Assembly: GCA_963818685.1 (NCBI GenBank)
Contig: CAWFTJ010000008.1
Coordinates: 558,001 to 622,000 of the forward strand
From: CAJCJE01 sp963818685
GTDB lineage: Bacteria; Actinomycetota; Actinomycetes; Mycobacteriales; Pseudonocardiaceae
Reading direction: 5' to 3'
DNA length: 64,000 nucleotides
The notes beneath the pieces were generated by a model. That model did no database searches, had not been told where the DNA came from, and worked only from the letters and a program-made list of their open reading frames with translations. Both the position numbers and the translations under genes were made by a program. Of the stretch, positions 1 through 32,427 are shown one piece after another. How positions within the stretch are numbered: the stretch's first letter is position 1; each line of letters begins with the position of its first letter.

Positions 1-1350
1 TGCCGATCGAGACGACCGACGCCGCGCAGGGGCCGGTGGTCGGCGATGTGCCGCTGACGCCGATCCAGCGCTGGCTGTTCGAGCTGAACACGGACCGGCC
101 GGAGCGCTTCGACCAGTGGCTCACCGTAGAACTGGTCGACGACGTCGACCGGGACGCGCTGCGGGCCGCGCTCAACGCGTTGCCGGCCCACCACGACGCG
201 CTGCGCCTGCGGTTCACCAACACCGATGACGGCTGGCAGGCGTACAACGCTGCCAGCACCGAAGGCGACGTACTGTCCACAACGGATCAGCTGCCGTGGG
301 AGCCGTTCGACCTCGCTACCGGGCCGCTGCTGCGCGCGGTGCTGGTCGAACGACTGCGGGAGAGCCCACTGTTGGTGCTCGCCTGCCACCACCTCGCCAT
401 CGACGCGGTGTCCTGGCGGCTCGTGCTCGAAGATCTGAACACCGCCTACGCACAGGCTCGCGCTGGCCGGCCGATCGACCTCGGGCCGAAGACGACCGCG
501 TTCCGGGACTGGGCGATCCGGCTTGCCGCGCACACCGAGGACGGCGGCTTCGCGGACGAGATCGCGCACTGGCGAGCGGTCGACGCGGACACCGAACTGC
601 CGGTCGATCACGACGGCCCGAACACGGTCACCACAACGCGCGAGGTCGAGGTCCGGCTGGACGCGGCGGCGACCGGCGCGCTGCTGCGTGACGTGCCTGG
701 TGTGTACCGGACGCAGGTCAACGACGTGCTGCTGGCCGCGCTGGGTCGCGCGGTCGGCGACTGGGCCGGCACGGACCGGATCGTGCTCGACCTTGAGGGG
801 CACGGCCGCGAGGAGATCGGCGGCGGCCTGGACATCTCGCGCACGGTCGGCTGGTTCACCTCGATGTTCCCGGTCGCGATCACCACGACGTGGGACTGGG
901 GCGAGACGCTCAAGACGGTCAAGGAGCAGCTGCGCGCGGTGCCCCGGCGCGGCATCGGCTACGGCGCGCTGCGCTACGGCAATGGCACTGGCACCGACAC
1001 CTGCCTGACCGGAACCCGCGCGCTGCGGTTCAACTACCTCGGCCAGACCACGCTGCCTGCCCTCGGCGACGGCCTCTACCAGGCGCCCTACAGCGACCTG
1101 GCGCTCGCCGCCGATCCGAGTGGCGAACGCAGCCACCTGCTGGACGTGGTGGCCAGGCTCGACGGCGACGAACTGGTGTTCACCTGGTTCCACTCGGCGG
1201 GCCGGCACGACGAGCGCACCGTGCGGGCGGTCGCCGAGGCCACCCTGGAGTCGCTGCGCGAGATCGTCGCGCACTGCGCACTGCCGTCCTCGGGTGGGCG
1301 CACGCCGTCGGACTTCCCGCTTGCCGGGCTCGATCAGTCCACAATAGACT
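1..1350 (+). other. Epimerization domain of a module that begins upstream
   Basis: This domain starts with PLTPIQRW near 49, has the catalytic motif HHLAIDAVSW near 380-410, GHGRE near 800, RTVGWFTS near 841 and FNYLGQ near 1030, and ends in the linker GGRTPSDFPLAGLDQ. It converts the last residue of the peptide delivered by the upstream module to the D form. At least one more module therefore lies outside the window to the left. Confidence 0.88.
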
Positions 1351-4300
1351 CATTGGTCGGCGTCGGACGGGGCGTCGCGGACATCTATCCACTCACGCCG
1401 ACCCAGGCCGGCATGGTGTTCCACCGGCTGTCCCAGGCCGATCGGGGCGTGTACTTCCAGCAGCTCACCTTCGTGCTGGACGGGGTACCGGACTCGGCAG
1501 CGCTCGGCCGCGCCTGGCAGCAGGTGCTCGACCGCACCCCGGTGCTGCGCAGCAGCGTGCACTGGGAGGGCGTGCCGCGACCGGTACAGATCGTGCACGA
1601 GCAGGTGCGGCTGCCCGTCGCCTACCACGAGTGGTCCGGCCTCGACGCCGACCAGCAGCGAGCGGAGCTGGCCGAACTGCTCGACCGGGACCGTGCGGCC
1701 GGGATCGATCTCGACACCGCGCCGCTGACCAGGGTCGCGATCGCGCGCCTTTCCGCGACCGAGGTCCAGGTGGTGTGGACGTTCGATCACGTGCTGCTGG
1801 ACGGCTGGAGCGTGTTCGCGGTGCTGTCCGACCTGTTCGCGCTGTACGCGGGCGAGACCGACCTGCCGGTGCGCGGCGCGTTCCGCGACTATCTCGCCTG
1901 GCTGGCCGAGCAGGACGAGGAACGCGCCCGCGAACACTGGGCACGCGCCCTCGCCGGCCGGACCGACCCGACCCCACTGCCGTTCGACCGGCCACCGGCC
2001 GCGACGCACCACGCCGAGTCGCGCGCTACGGTGCGGGTCGAACTGGACGAGGACGCCTCGGTGCGGGTGCGCGAGCTTGCCCAGCGCAACGGGTTGACCG
2101 TGCACACCGTCGTGCAGGGCGCGTTCGCGCTGCTGCTCGCCACCCGCGGCGGCGAGTCCGATGTGGTCTTCGGCACGACCGTGTCCGGTCGGCCCGCCGA
2201 ACTGGCCGGTGTCGAGTCGATCGTCGGCCTGTTCATCAACACGTTGCCCACCCGGATCGCGGTCGATCGCGGCCGGCAGCTGGTGTCGTGGCTGCGGGAC
2301 GTGCAGGAGGACGCGGCCGAGGCGCGCCGGTTCGACTACCTGCCGGGGCAGGCGAACCTGTTCGACGCGATCCTGGTGTTCGAGAACTACCCGATCACCG
2401 ACCAGGACGCGCTCACCCGTGGTCTTCGCCTGCGCGAGCTGCGCGGCATCGAGACCACCAACTACCCGCTCGCCGTGGTCGCCTATCCGACGCGCCGGTT
2501 GGCTTTCGGTTTCGGCTACGACCCGGACCTGTTCGACAAGGCCACCATCGCGGGCCTTGCCGAGCAGTTGTTGTTGCTGCTGCGCGAGTTCGGCAGTGGC
2601 GATCGCCGCTTGGCCGCGGTGCCGACGATCACCGAGGCGCAGCGCGCCATGGTGCTGTTCGACTGGAACGACACCACGCGGCCCGTTCCGGACGCCACCA
2701 TCCCCGAGTTGTTCGACCGGCAGGTGCGCCGCGCCCCGGAAGCGGTCGCCGTGGTGGCCGACGGTGTCACGCTGACCTACGCCGAACTGGACGACCGCGC
2801 GAACCGGCTGGCGCACCGGCTGATCGGCATCGGCGTCCGGCCCGAGCAACCGGTGGCGCTGCTGGTCGAACGCTCGGTCGAACTGGTCATCGCGGAGGTC
2901 GCGGTGGCCAAGGCGGGCGGGTACTACGTGCCGTTGGACGCGCGGGCGCCGATCGGCAGGCTGCGCCAACTGCTGGCGGGAGCCGATATTCGGGTGCTGG
3001 TCACCGATCTGGTGCTGGCGTCGACCGCGAGCGAGATCCGGCACGGCGGCCCGATCGTGGTGCTGGGCATGCCGGACACCGAGCACGACGCGAGCGCCCC
3101 GGTTGTCGGCCTGCACCAGGACAACCTCGCCTATGTCATGTACACGTCCGGTTCGACCGGGCAGCCCAAGGGCGTTGCCGTGCGGCATCGCGACGTGATC
3201 GCGCTGACCGCCGACCGCGCCTTCGGCGAGGCCCACCGGTCGGTGCTGCTGCACTCGCCGCAGGCGTTCGACGCGTCCACCTACGAACTGTGGGTGCCGC
3301 TGCTGAACGGCGGCCGGGTCGTGCTGGCGCCGCCCGGTGACGTGGACGCGGATGTGCTGCGCAGGATGATCAGGGATTTCGGGGTCACCGCGTTGTTCCT
3401 GACCACCGGTCTGTTCCGGCTGGTCGCGCAGGAGGACCCCGGCGCGTTCAACGGCGCGCGCGAGGTGTGGACCGGTGGCGAGGTGGTGCCGGCTGGCGCG
3501 ATGCGCCGGGTCAAGGCCGCCTGCCCCGGTCTGACCATTGTGGACGTATACGGGCCGACGGAGACCACGACCTTCGCCACCCACCATCCGATCGGCGGCG
3601 TCGTGCCGGACCTGGTGCCGATCGGGCGACCGCTGGACAACATGCGCTGCTACGTGCTTGACACGGCCCTCGCGCCGGTACCACCCGGCGTGCCCGGCGA
3701 GTTGTACGTGGCGGGCGCCGGCGTCGCGCGCGGGTATCTCGGACGCCCCGGGTTGACTTCCGCGCGCTTCCTGGCAGATCCGTTCGGCCCGGCAGGCGAG
3801 CGGATGTACGCGACCGGGGACGTGGTGCGCTGGAACGCGGAGGGCGAACTGGAGTTCGTGGGACGCAGCGACAACCAGGTCAAGATCCGCGGCTTCCGGA
3901 TCGAACCCGGCGAGATCGAAACCGTGCTCGCCCGGCATCCCGATGTCGCCCAGGCGGTGGTGACCGTCGCGGTCGACGACGGCGGCCGCAAACGGCTGGT
4001 CGGCTACGTGGTGCCGGCGGCCGGCGCGCGACCGGACCCGACAACGCTGCGGGCGTTCCTCGGCGCGGCGCTGCCGGACTATATGGTGCCGGCGATCTTC
4101 CACACGCTCGACGCGCTTCCGTTGAACAGCAACGGCAAACTCGACCGGCGCGCCCTGCCCGAACCGGTCTGGCACCAGTCGGACGCGGCCGGCCACGTCG
4201 CGCCGCGCACCGAGACCGAGTCCGTGCTCGCCGCGATCTGGGCCGAACTGCTCGGTGTCGAACGGGTCGGCGTCACCGACGACTTCTTCGAACTCGGTGG

Positions 4301-7300
4301 TGACTCGATCCTGTCCATCCAGGTGGCGTCGCGGGCGCGGCAGGCGGGCCTGATGGTCAGCCCGAGAGAGGTGTTCGAGCACACCACGATCGCCGCGCTG
4401 GCCGGCACGGTCGGCACCATGCCGGCCGAGGCCGCCGTCGATCAGGCGCCGGTCACCGGCCCGGTCCCGCTGACCCCGATCCAGCGCTGGTTCCTGCGCG
4501 ACACCGGCAGCGCACCCGGCCATTTCAACCAGTCCGTGGTGCTGGACCTCGTCGAGCGCCCTGATCTCGACGCGCTGCGCCGGGCGCTGGCCGCGCTGCT
4601 CGCCAAGCACGACGCGTTGCGGATGCGCTTCGAGCGTGGTGCGGACGGCTGGCACCAGTACAACGCGCCGGTCGAACCGGTCGACGTGCTGCGCACCCCG
4701 GCCGATCCCGGTTTCGACCTCGCCAACGGGCCGCTGTTCCGGGCCGAACTGCTCGACGAACGGCGACTGCTGTTGGTCGCGCACCACCTGGTGGTGGACG
4801 GGGTGTCCTGGCGCATCCTGATCGAGGACCTGGAGACCGCGTACGGTCAGGCGCGGGCCGGCCTTGCCGTCGATCTCGGCGCGAAGACCACCTCCTACCG
4901 CGACTGGGCGATCCGGCTGGCCGAGATCGGCGAGTTCACCGAGGACGCCGACTACTGGAAGTCGGTCGCGGACAGCGCGGACCCGACCATCCCGGTGAAC
5001 TACCACCAGGCCACCAACACGGTGTCGACCATGCGCTCGGTCACCGTCCCGCTGGACACCGCGACAACGCGCGCGTTGCTGCGCGACGTACCGGCGGTGT
5101 ACCGGACCAAGATCAACGACGTGCTGCTCGCCGCGCTCGGCCGGGTGCTGACCGCGTGGACAGGGCACCGTTGTGTGCTCATCGACCTGGAGGGCCACGG
5201 CCGCGAACCGGTCGGTCCCGGTATCGACACCTCGCGCACGATCGGCTGGTTCACCAGCATGTACCCGGTCGCGCTGACCGGTAGCCGCGACTGGCCGACC
5301 GCGCTGCGGCAGACCAAGGAGGCGCTGCGCGCCGTCCCGCAGCACGGCATTCTCAGCCCACCGCCGCCGGTCGAGCCCTCGGTCAGCTTCAACTACCTCG
5401 GCCAGTTCGAGTCGCCATCGGTCGAGGGCGGGCTGATCAGCGGGATGGCCGGTGGTCTCGGTGGCGACGCCGCACCGGACACGCCGCGCCCGCACCTGCT
5501 GGACATCGTGGCCGCGACCGAACACGACCAACTGGTCTTCACCTGGTACTACTGCGCGCAAGCGCACGACGAGGACACCGTCGCGCGGCTGGCCGACCAA
5601 CTGCGCAACGCCGTCGTGTCGATCGTGCGGCACTGCGCGCAGCCCGGTGTCGGCGGGCGCACCCCGTCGGACTTCCCGCTGGCCCGGCTCGACCAGGTCG
5701 CCGTCGACCGGCTGGTCGGGACCGGCGCGGATGTTGACGACATCTACCCGCTCACCCCGATGCAGGCCGGCATGGTCTTCCACACCATCGCCGACGCCGA
5801 GGACACCGACGCCTACGTGAACCAGGTGCGACTACGTCTGTCCGGTGTGGACGATCCAGAAGCGTTCGGGCAAGCCTGGCAGCGGGTCGTGGACCGCACG
5901 CCGACGTTGCGCACCTCGGTCGTGTGGGAAGGCGTTGCCGAGCCGGTGCAGGTGGTCCGGCACACCGCGCGACTCCCGATCGTCCGGCACGACTGGTCCG
6001 ATCGCGGTCGGACCGACCAGGACGCGGCGATCGCCGCGCTGCTGGCCGCCGACCGTGTCGACGGCATCGAGCTGGGCACGACGCCGCTGATGCGGTTGCA
6101 CCTGATCACCGTCGCGCCCGGCGAGGTCGAACTGATCTGGACGTTCCACCACGTGCTGCTGGACGGGTGGAGCGCGGCATCGGTGTTCGGCGAGGTGTGC
6201 GAGCAGTACGCGGGCGACGCGCCCGCCACCGTGCGCAGGCCGTTCCGCGACTACCTCGCCTGGCTGGCAAGGCAGGATCAGGAACCCCTCGAACGGCACT
6301 GGCGCGACGTGCTCACCGGCCTCACCGGACCGACTCCGCTGCCCTACGACCGGCAGCCAGTGCCGTCCACGACGGCTCGGCCCGGCGCGACCGTGCGCCG
6401 CGCGCTGAGCGAGGAGCGGACCGCCGCGCTGTCCGCGTTCGCCCAACGCAGCGGGCTCACCCCGAGCACCGTTGTGCAGGGCGCGTGGGCGTTGCTGCTG
6501 GCCAGGCACAGTGGCCGCGACGACGTGGTGTTCGGCACGACCGTGTCCGGCAGGCCGGCCGATCTGCCCGGTGTCGAGTCGATGGTCGGCGTGTTCATCA
6601 ACACCGTGCCGACCAGGATCGACGTCGCGGAAGACCGCGACCTGCTCGACTGGCTGCGCGACCTGCAACGGCGGCAGTCCAAGGCGCGGCGCTTCGACCA
6701 CGCGTCGTTGGCGCAGCTGTCCCGGTGGGCCGATCTGCCGGCCGGGGTCAACCTGTTCGACAGCATCGTGGTGTTCGAGAACTACCCGTTCGACCAGGCC
6801 GCGATCGGCGAGCTCGGCCTGCGCGTCACCGAGACCGGCGACGTCCAGCCGACCAGTTACCCGCTGACCGTCGTGGTCGAGCCGGGCGCGCGGATGTCCA
6901 TCGGCATGGATTACGACGGCGCCCTGTTCGACCAGGGCACGGTCGAGTCGCTGGCCGAACGGCTGGTGTTCCTGCTCGCCGAGATCGCCGAGCACGGCGA
7001 CCGGACGATCGGCGAGATCGGGCTGCTCGCGGCGGACGAGGCGGCGCGGATGATCGGCAGGGGCGGGGAACGCGTCCTGCCGACGGCATCCCTGACCGAG
7101 TTGTTCGCCGAACGGGTGCGGCGCAATCCGCGTGCGATCGCGTTGTGCTGCGACCAGGAGTCGGTGAGCTACGCGGAGCTGAACGCGTTGGCGAACCGGT
7201 TGGCCCACCAACTGGTCGAGCTAGGCGTCGGCGCGGACCGGCCGGTCGGGGTGCTGATGGAGCGCTCGATCGACCTTGTGGTGGCCGAACTGGCCGTGCT

Positions 7301-10300
7301 CAAGGCAGGGGGCGCCTATGTGCCGGTCGACGTGCGCGCGCCGCGCGAGCGGATGGCGATGATCCTGGTCGAGGCACAGGCCGCCGCGTTGATCACCGAC
7401 CGGGCCTGGGCCGAACTGGGCCGCACAATCCACAGTGGACCGACGCTGGTGGTGACCGACACCGCGCTCGACGACCGGCCGACGACCGATCCCGACGTTT
7501 CAGTGCACTCGGACAACCTCGCCTACGTGATGTACACGTCCGGTTCGACCGGCCGCCCCAAGGGGGTCGCGGTGCGGCACCGCGACGTGGTCGCGCTCGC
7601 CTTCGACAGCTGTTTCGACGGTCCGGCGCACCGGTGCACGCTGTTGCACTCCCCCGCCGCGTTCGACGCGTCCACCTACGAACTGTGGGTGCCGCTGCTG
7701 CGGGGCGGCCGGGTCGTGGTGGCGCCCGAGGGCGACGTCGACATCGACTTCCTGCGCGAGATGATCACCGGCTTCCGGGTCACCGCGTTGTGGCTGACCG
7801 CCGGCCTGTTCCGGCTGGTCGCGCAGGACGCACCCGACGCGTTGGCCGGCGCGCACGAGGTGTGGACCGGCGGCGATGTCGTGTCAGCGGCCGCGGTACG
7901 CCGAGTCAGGCAAGCCTGCCCCAGTCTGACCATTGTGGACGGATATGGTCCTACCGAGACGACCACGTTCGCCGCGCACCACACGCTGCGCCCTGACAGG
8001 CCCGTGCCGGACCTGGTGCCGATCGGCCGGCCGCAGGACAATATGCGCGCCTACGTGCTGGACCGCAGGTTGCGACCGGTGCCGAGCCGCGTGGTCGGTG
8101 ACCTGTACCTGGCGGGCGAGGGCCTTGCCCGCGGCTATCTCGGCCGCCCCGGCCTGACCGCCGAGCGGTTCCTGCCCGATCCGTTCGGCCCGCCCGGCGA
8201 GCGGATGTACGCCACCGGCGACGTGGTCCGCTGGAACGGCAACGGCGAACTGGAGTTCGTCGGGCGCACCGACGACCAGGTCAAGATCCGCGGCTTCCGG
8301 ATCGAACCTGGCGAGATCGAAACCGTGCTCGCCGCGCATCCCGGTGTTGCCGAGGCCGTTGTGCTGGCCCGCGCGGACGAGCGCGGCCGGAACCGGCTCG
8401 TCGGCTACCTGGTGCCGGCGCCCGGCACCCGGCCGGAACCGGCCGAGTTGCGTGCCCACCTCGGCACAAGGCTGCCGGACTACATGGTGCCGGCCGCGTT
8501 CGTTGTGCTGGAGAGGTTGCCGTTGAGCCGCAACGGCAAGCTGGACCGGTCCGCGCTGCCCGAGCCGGTGTTCGACGCGCAACGCACCGGCTACCTGCCG
8601 CCGCGCACGCCGGCCGAGGAGACGCTGGCCGAGATCTGGGCCGAGGTGCTCGGCGTCGAACGGGTCGGCATCCAGGACAACTTCTTCGAACTGGGCGGTG
8701 ACTCGATCCTGACCATCCAGGTCGTGTCGCGGGCGCGGCAGGCCGGTCTCGCCCTGCTGCCGCGCGACGTGTTCCGCTCCCCGACCATTGCCGCGCTCGC
8801 CGCGACAGCTGCCGACGTGGACGCGGTGACCGTCGACCAGGGTCCGGTGACCGGCGAGGTCCCGCTCACCCCGATCCAGCGCTGGTACCTCGCGCTGAAC
8901 CCGGACGAGCCCGCGCACTTCGACCAGTCGATCACCCTCGACCTGCGGGCCGACCTGGACGTCCACGCGCTGGTCGACGCGCTGGCCGCACTGCTGGCGC
9001 ACCACGACGCCCTGCGGATGCGCTTCGAACACCGCGCGGACGGCTGGCACCAGCACAATGCGCCGATCGAACCGGTCGAGGTGCTGCGCCGGCACGACCT
9101 GTCCGATGCACCCGATCCGGCCGGTGCCGCGCGAGCCATCGCGGCAGCAACGCATCGCGGTTTCGACCTGGCCAACGGGCCGCTACTGCGTGCCGAACTG
9201 TTCGACTTCGGTGACCGACGACAACTGCTGCTCGCCGTACACCATCTGGTGGTCGACGGCGTGTCCTGGCGAATCCTGCTGGCCGACCTCGACCGCGCCT
9301 ACCGGCAGGCCCGCTCCGGCACGCCGATCGACCTCGGCGCGAAGACCACCTCCTACCGCGACTGGGCGATCCGGCTGGCCGAGATCGGCGAGTTCACCGA
9401 GGACGCCGACTACTGGAAGTCCGTCGTGGACAGTGCGAAGGTCGCGATCCCGGCCGACGGCGAAGGCCCCAACACGCCAGCCTCGACACGCGCGGTGACC
9501 GCGCGCCTTACCGAGCGGGACACCCGAGCGCTGCTCCGCGACGTGCCGCCGGTGTACCGGACCCGCGTCAACGACGTGCTGCTCGCCGCGCTCGGCCGGG
9601 TGCTCACCGACTGGACCGGCCACCGGCGCATCCTTGTCGATCTTGAGGGCCACGGCCGCGAACCGGTCGGCCCGGTCATCGACACCTCGCGCACGGTCGG
9701 CTGGTTCACCAGCATCCACCCGGTCGCGTTGAGCGGCGCGAACGACTGGGGCGACGCGCTCAAGGCGACCAAGGAGAACCTGCGCGCCGTTCCGCACAAC
9801 GGGATTCTCAGCCCGACCGCGCCGGTCACACCGGCGGTGAGCTTCAACTACCTCGGCCAGTTCGACTCGGCGCCGAGCGGCGGGGCGAGCCTCTACGAAC
9901 ACGCGGGCGCGCTCGACTCGGACCTCAGCGCCTCGGCACGCAGGCCGCACCTGCTGGAGATCGTCGGCGCGGTCGAGGACGGCACGCTCGGCTTCACCTG
10001 GTACTACTCGGCCAACGCGCACCAGGAGGCCACCATCGCCGGGCTGGCCGAGCGGCTGACCGGCGCGCTGCGCGAGATCATCGCGCACTGCGCCCGGCCG
10101 GACGTCGGCGGGCACACGCCGTCGGACTTCCCGCTCGCCCGGCTCGACCAGGCCACCGTCGACCGCATCGCCGGCATTGACGTCGACGACGTCTACCCGT
10201 TGACGCCGATGCAGGCCGGCATGATGTTCCACGGCCTGTCCCAGCGGGATCAGTCCGTCTACTTCGAACAGGTCTCATTCACGCTGTCCGGAGTGGACAA

Positions 10301-13257
10301 TCCGGCCACGCTGCACGCGGCCTGGCAGCAGGTCGTCGACAGAACACCGGTACTGCGCAGCGCGCTGGTGTGGACCGGGGTCGACGAACCGCTCCAGGTC
10401 GTGCGGTGCAGCGTCACCGTGCCGGTCACGCACCTGGACTGGCGCGAGGTCGACGATCGGGCGGCCGCGCTGGAGGAGTTGCTGGCCGGCGACCGCGCTC
10501 GGGGCATGGATCTGGCGACCGCGCCGCTGATGCGGGTGACGATCGCCAGGTGCGCTGCGGACGAGGTGGTCGTGCTGTGGACGTTCCACCACGTCCTGCT
10601 GGACGGCTGGAGCGTGTTCGCGGTGCTCTCCGACGTGTTCGCGGCGCATGCCGCGTTGCGCTCTGGCGCATCGGTTGGCAACGCTTTGCCGGACCGTCGC
10701 CCGTTCCGCGACTATCTCGGCTGGCTGGCCACCCAGGACCGGGACGCGGCCGAGGCGTACTGGCGCGGTGTGCTGGCCGGCTTCGACACGGCGACGCCGC
10801 TGCCGGTCGATCACCATCCGGCCGCCGATCATGCCACCACGTCGAGCGAGTGGCTGCCGGTCGAACTGTCCGACGCCGAGTCCGACCGGCTCTACGCGTT
10901 CGCCCGGCAACATCGGCTGACCGTGAACGCGGTCGTGCAGGGCGCGTGGGCGCTCGCACTGTCCCGCTACAGCGGCCGGTCCGACGTGTGCTTCGGCGCA
11001 ACGGTGTCCGGCAGGCCGGCCGACCTGCCCGGCGCGGACGAGATCACCGGCATCTTCATCAACACGCTGCCGGTTCGGCTGGACGTGCCGGACAGCGAGT
11101 CGGTGCTGGACTGGCTGCACGCGGGTCAGCAGGCGCAGGCCGACGCGCGCCGGTTCGACTACGTCTCGCTGACCGACATCGCGCGGTGGAGCGACCTGCC
11201 GGCCGGCACGAATCCGTTCGAGTCCATCGTGGTCTTCGAGAACTACCCGATCAACGACGAGGTCGCGCAGGCGCAGGGGCTGCGCCTGCGCGAGCTTCGC
11301 GCGAACGAGACCACCAACTATCCACTGTCCATAGTGGTCAGTCCGCACCAGCGGCTTTTCGTGGAGTTCGGCTACGATCCGGCACTGTTCGAACCGGACA
11401 CCGTCCAGCGGCTCGCCGATCACCTGATCGGCGTCCTGCGGGCGTTCGTCGAGGCACCCGCGAAGCCGCTCGGCCAGGTCGACCTGCTCGGCGAGGACGA
11501 ACGTGCCCGGCTCGCCGCCTGGAACGCGACCGACCGCGTGATCACCCCGACCACGCTGCCTGCCCTGTTCGAGGCCCAGGTCGACCGGACGCCGGAGCTG
11601 ATCGCGCTGCACGGACCGGACGGTGAACTCAGCTACGCGCGGCTCAACACGCTGGCCAACCAGCTCGCCCACGAGCTGATCACGCGGGGTGTCGGGCCGG
11701 GCCGGATCGTCGCGCTGTCGCTGCCGAGGTCGCCGGAGATCGTGCTGGCCGCGCTCGCGGTCGCCAAGGCCGGCGCCGCGTTCCTGCCCGTCGACCCGGA
11801 ATATCCGGCCGAACGGATCGAGTTCATGCTCGCCGACAGCCAACCGCTGGTGACCATCACCGAACTGGACACCGCGACGCTCACCGGCCCGACCCACAAC
11901 CCGACCGACGCCGACCGGACCACCCCGCTGCACCTGGCCCACCCGGCCTACGTCATCTACACCTCCGGCTCGACCGGCACACCCAAGGGCGTGTTGGTGC
12001 CGCACTCCGGTATCGCCAGCTTCGCCTGCGCGGAGATCGAGCACCTGGCTGTGGCACCGGGCGACCGGGTGCTCCAGTTCGCCTCGCCGAGTTTCGACGC
12101 GTCGATCCTGGAGTTGCTGCTCGCGCTGCCGGCCGGTGCGACCCTGGTCAGCCCGCCAGACGGGCCGTTGCTCGGCGAGCAACTGGCGGACGTGCTTGCC
12201 GAGCAGCGCATCACGCACGCGCTGATCCCGCCCGCCGCGCTGGCCACCGTCCCGGCCTCGGCGCTGTCCCGGCTCGACCGGTTCCAGCACCTGGTAGTCG
12301 GCGGCGACGCCAGCTCGGCTGACCTGGTCAGCAGGTGGGCGCCGGGCCGCACGATGATCAACGCCTACGGGCCGACCGAAACGACAGTGGTGGCGACCTG
12401 GAGCGATCCGCTGCGTCCGACCGGCGAACCGCCGAGCATCGGCGCGCCCATCGCGAACACCCGGGTGCACCTGCTGGACGCGAACCTGCGGCGGGTGCCG
12501 GTCGGCTCGGTCGGCGAGGTCTACGTGTCCAGCCCCGGGCTGGCCCTTGGTTACCTCAACCAACCGGGGCTGACCGCGTCGCGGTTCGTTGCCGACCCGT
12601 TCGGCCCGCCCGGCGCGCGCCTCTACCGCACCGGCGACCTCGCTCGCTGGGACGACGAAGGGCGCCTGCACTACCTCGGGCGGGTGGACCTCCAGGTCAA
12701 GATCCGAGGTCACCGGGTCGAGCCGGGCGAGATCGAGACCGCGCTGCGTCGGCACCCGCTGATCGAGCACGCCGTCGTTGTGCCGCATCAGCAGCGACTG
12801 GTCGGTTACGTGGTCTGCACGGAAAAGCCAGCCGACGGCGAGCTGGTCGCGTTCCTGCGCCGGTCGCTGCCCGAGCACCTGGTGCCGGCCGTGATCATGT
12901 CGATCGACGCGCTCCCGTTGACCCCCAACGGGAAGCTCGACCGGGCCGCGCTGCCCGAACCGGTGGTCACCGGTGCGGCAGAGCACACCCCGCCGAGCAC
13001 GGACACCGAACGTGCGCTCGCGGCGATCTGGGCGGACGTGCTCGGGAGTCGGCTCGGTCGGCGTGCACGACAACTTCTTCCAACTCGGCGGCGACTCCGT
13101 GCGCAGTGTGCTGATCACCGCGCGGGCCAAGGCCGTTTTCGACGTCACCATCACGCCGAAGGACGTGCTGACCGCGGGAACGGTCAGCGCGCTTGCCGAC
13201 GTGGTCGAGGAACAGATCCTGCGTGAGCTGGAACGGCTCGTCGCGGACGAGGGCTGA
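1..13257 (+). CDS. Nonribosomal peptide synthetase, 5'-partial, E-(CATE)-(CATE)-(CAT)
   Basis: The gene enters from the left edge; the open frame starts at position 3 and the true start lies upstream. The visible order is an E domain, two C-A-T-E modules and one C-A-T module, about 4,400 residues. E domains show HHLxxDxVSW, GHGRE and RTVGWFTS; A domains show YTSGSTG, YGPTE and NGKLDR; T domains show LGGDS. It should activate three amino acids and epimerize two plus the incoming residue. The frame breaks at 13,044-13,046: with one G removed from the GGG, the last T domain (DNFFQLGGDS) reads through to TGA at 13,255-13,257. Without that correction the frame stops at 13,226 and loses its last carrier domain. 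The corrected C-terminus ends in a charged helix (EEQILRELERLV), typical of an inter-subunit docking segment. The next NRPS starts 15 nt later. Confidence 0.93.
1380..5690 (+). other. NRPS module 1: C-A-T-E, predicted D-Ile or D-Val
   Basis: The C domain is of DCL type (IYPLTPTQAGM) and follows an E domain, as expected. Its active-site motif near 1786 reads DHVLLDG: the second, catalytic His is present but the first His is Asp. The A domain spans about 2640-4170. Aligning it by eye to GrsA gives the pocket DAYFWGVTF plus the A10 lysine, closest to the published Ile code DAFFYGITFK. The T domain has LGGDS near 4295. The E domain spans about 4445-5690 with HHLVVDGVSW. The substrate call is an inference from the code. 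Confidence 0.75.
5735..10150 (+). other. NRPS module 2: C-A-T-E, predicted D-Val
   Basis: A DCL-type C domain (IYPLTPMQAGM, HHVLLDG) is followed by an A domain at about 7080-8570. Its pocket reads DAYWWGGTF plus lysine, a close relative of the classical valine code DAFWIGGTFK. The T domain has LGGDS near 8690. The E domain at about 8840-10150 shares an 89-bp identical stretch with the E domain of module 1 (9333-9421 versus 4875-4963). The valine call is fairly secure by code similarity. Confidence 0.78.
10185..13257 (+). other. NRPS module 3: C-A-T, aromatic-like pocket, no epimerization
   Basis: The C domain is DCL type (VYPLTPMQAGM, HHVLLDG), matching the preceding E domain. The A domain at about 11,550-12,970 has the pocket DALLVGAVV plus lysine. 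This matches the published Tyr code DALVTGAVVK at seven of nine positions, so an aromatic residue is a guess only. The T domain contains the frame break at 13,044-13,046. No E domain follows, and the next protein starts with an LCL-type C domain, so the residue should stay L. Confidence 0.68.
13044..13046 (+). other. Apparent frameshift (one surplus base) in the last T domain of the first NRPS
   Basis: The sequence CTCGGGAGTCGGC must lose one G to keep the T-domain reading (VLGVGSVGVHDNFF). Upstream the protein reads in one frame, downstream in another, and the downstream frame carries the intact DNFFQLGGDS motif. It could be a base-calling error in a GGG run or a real mutation. Confidence 0.85.
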
Positions 13258-13272
13258 GGGGACAACGACATC

Positions 13273-32423
<19,151 letters not shown>

Positions 32424-32427
<4 letters not shown>

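Noticed and set aside
1350..5783. Very long open frame (about 1,477 residues) on the minus strand opposite the NRPS, and many similar ones through 32 kb
   Set aside because: They are mirror frames created by GC-rich third positions of the NRPS codons; the products are low-complexity Arg/Gly/Val strings with no domain, and the opposite strand encodes clear NRPS motifs.
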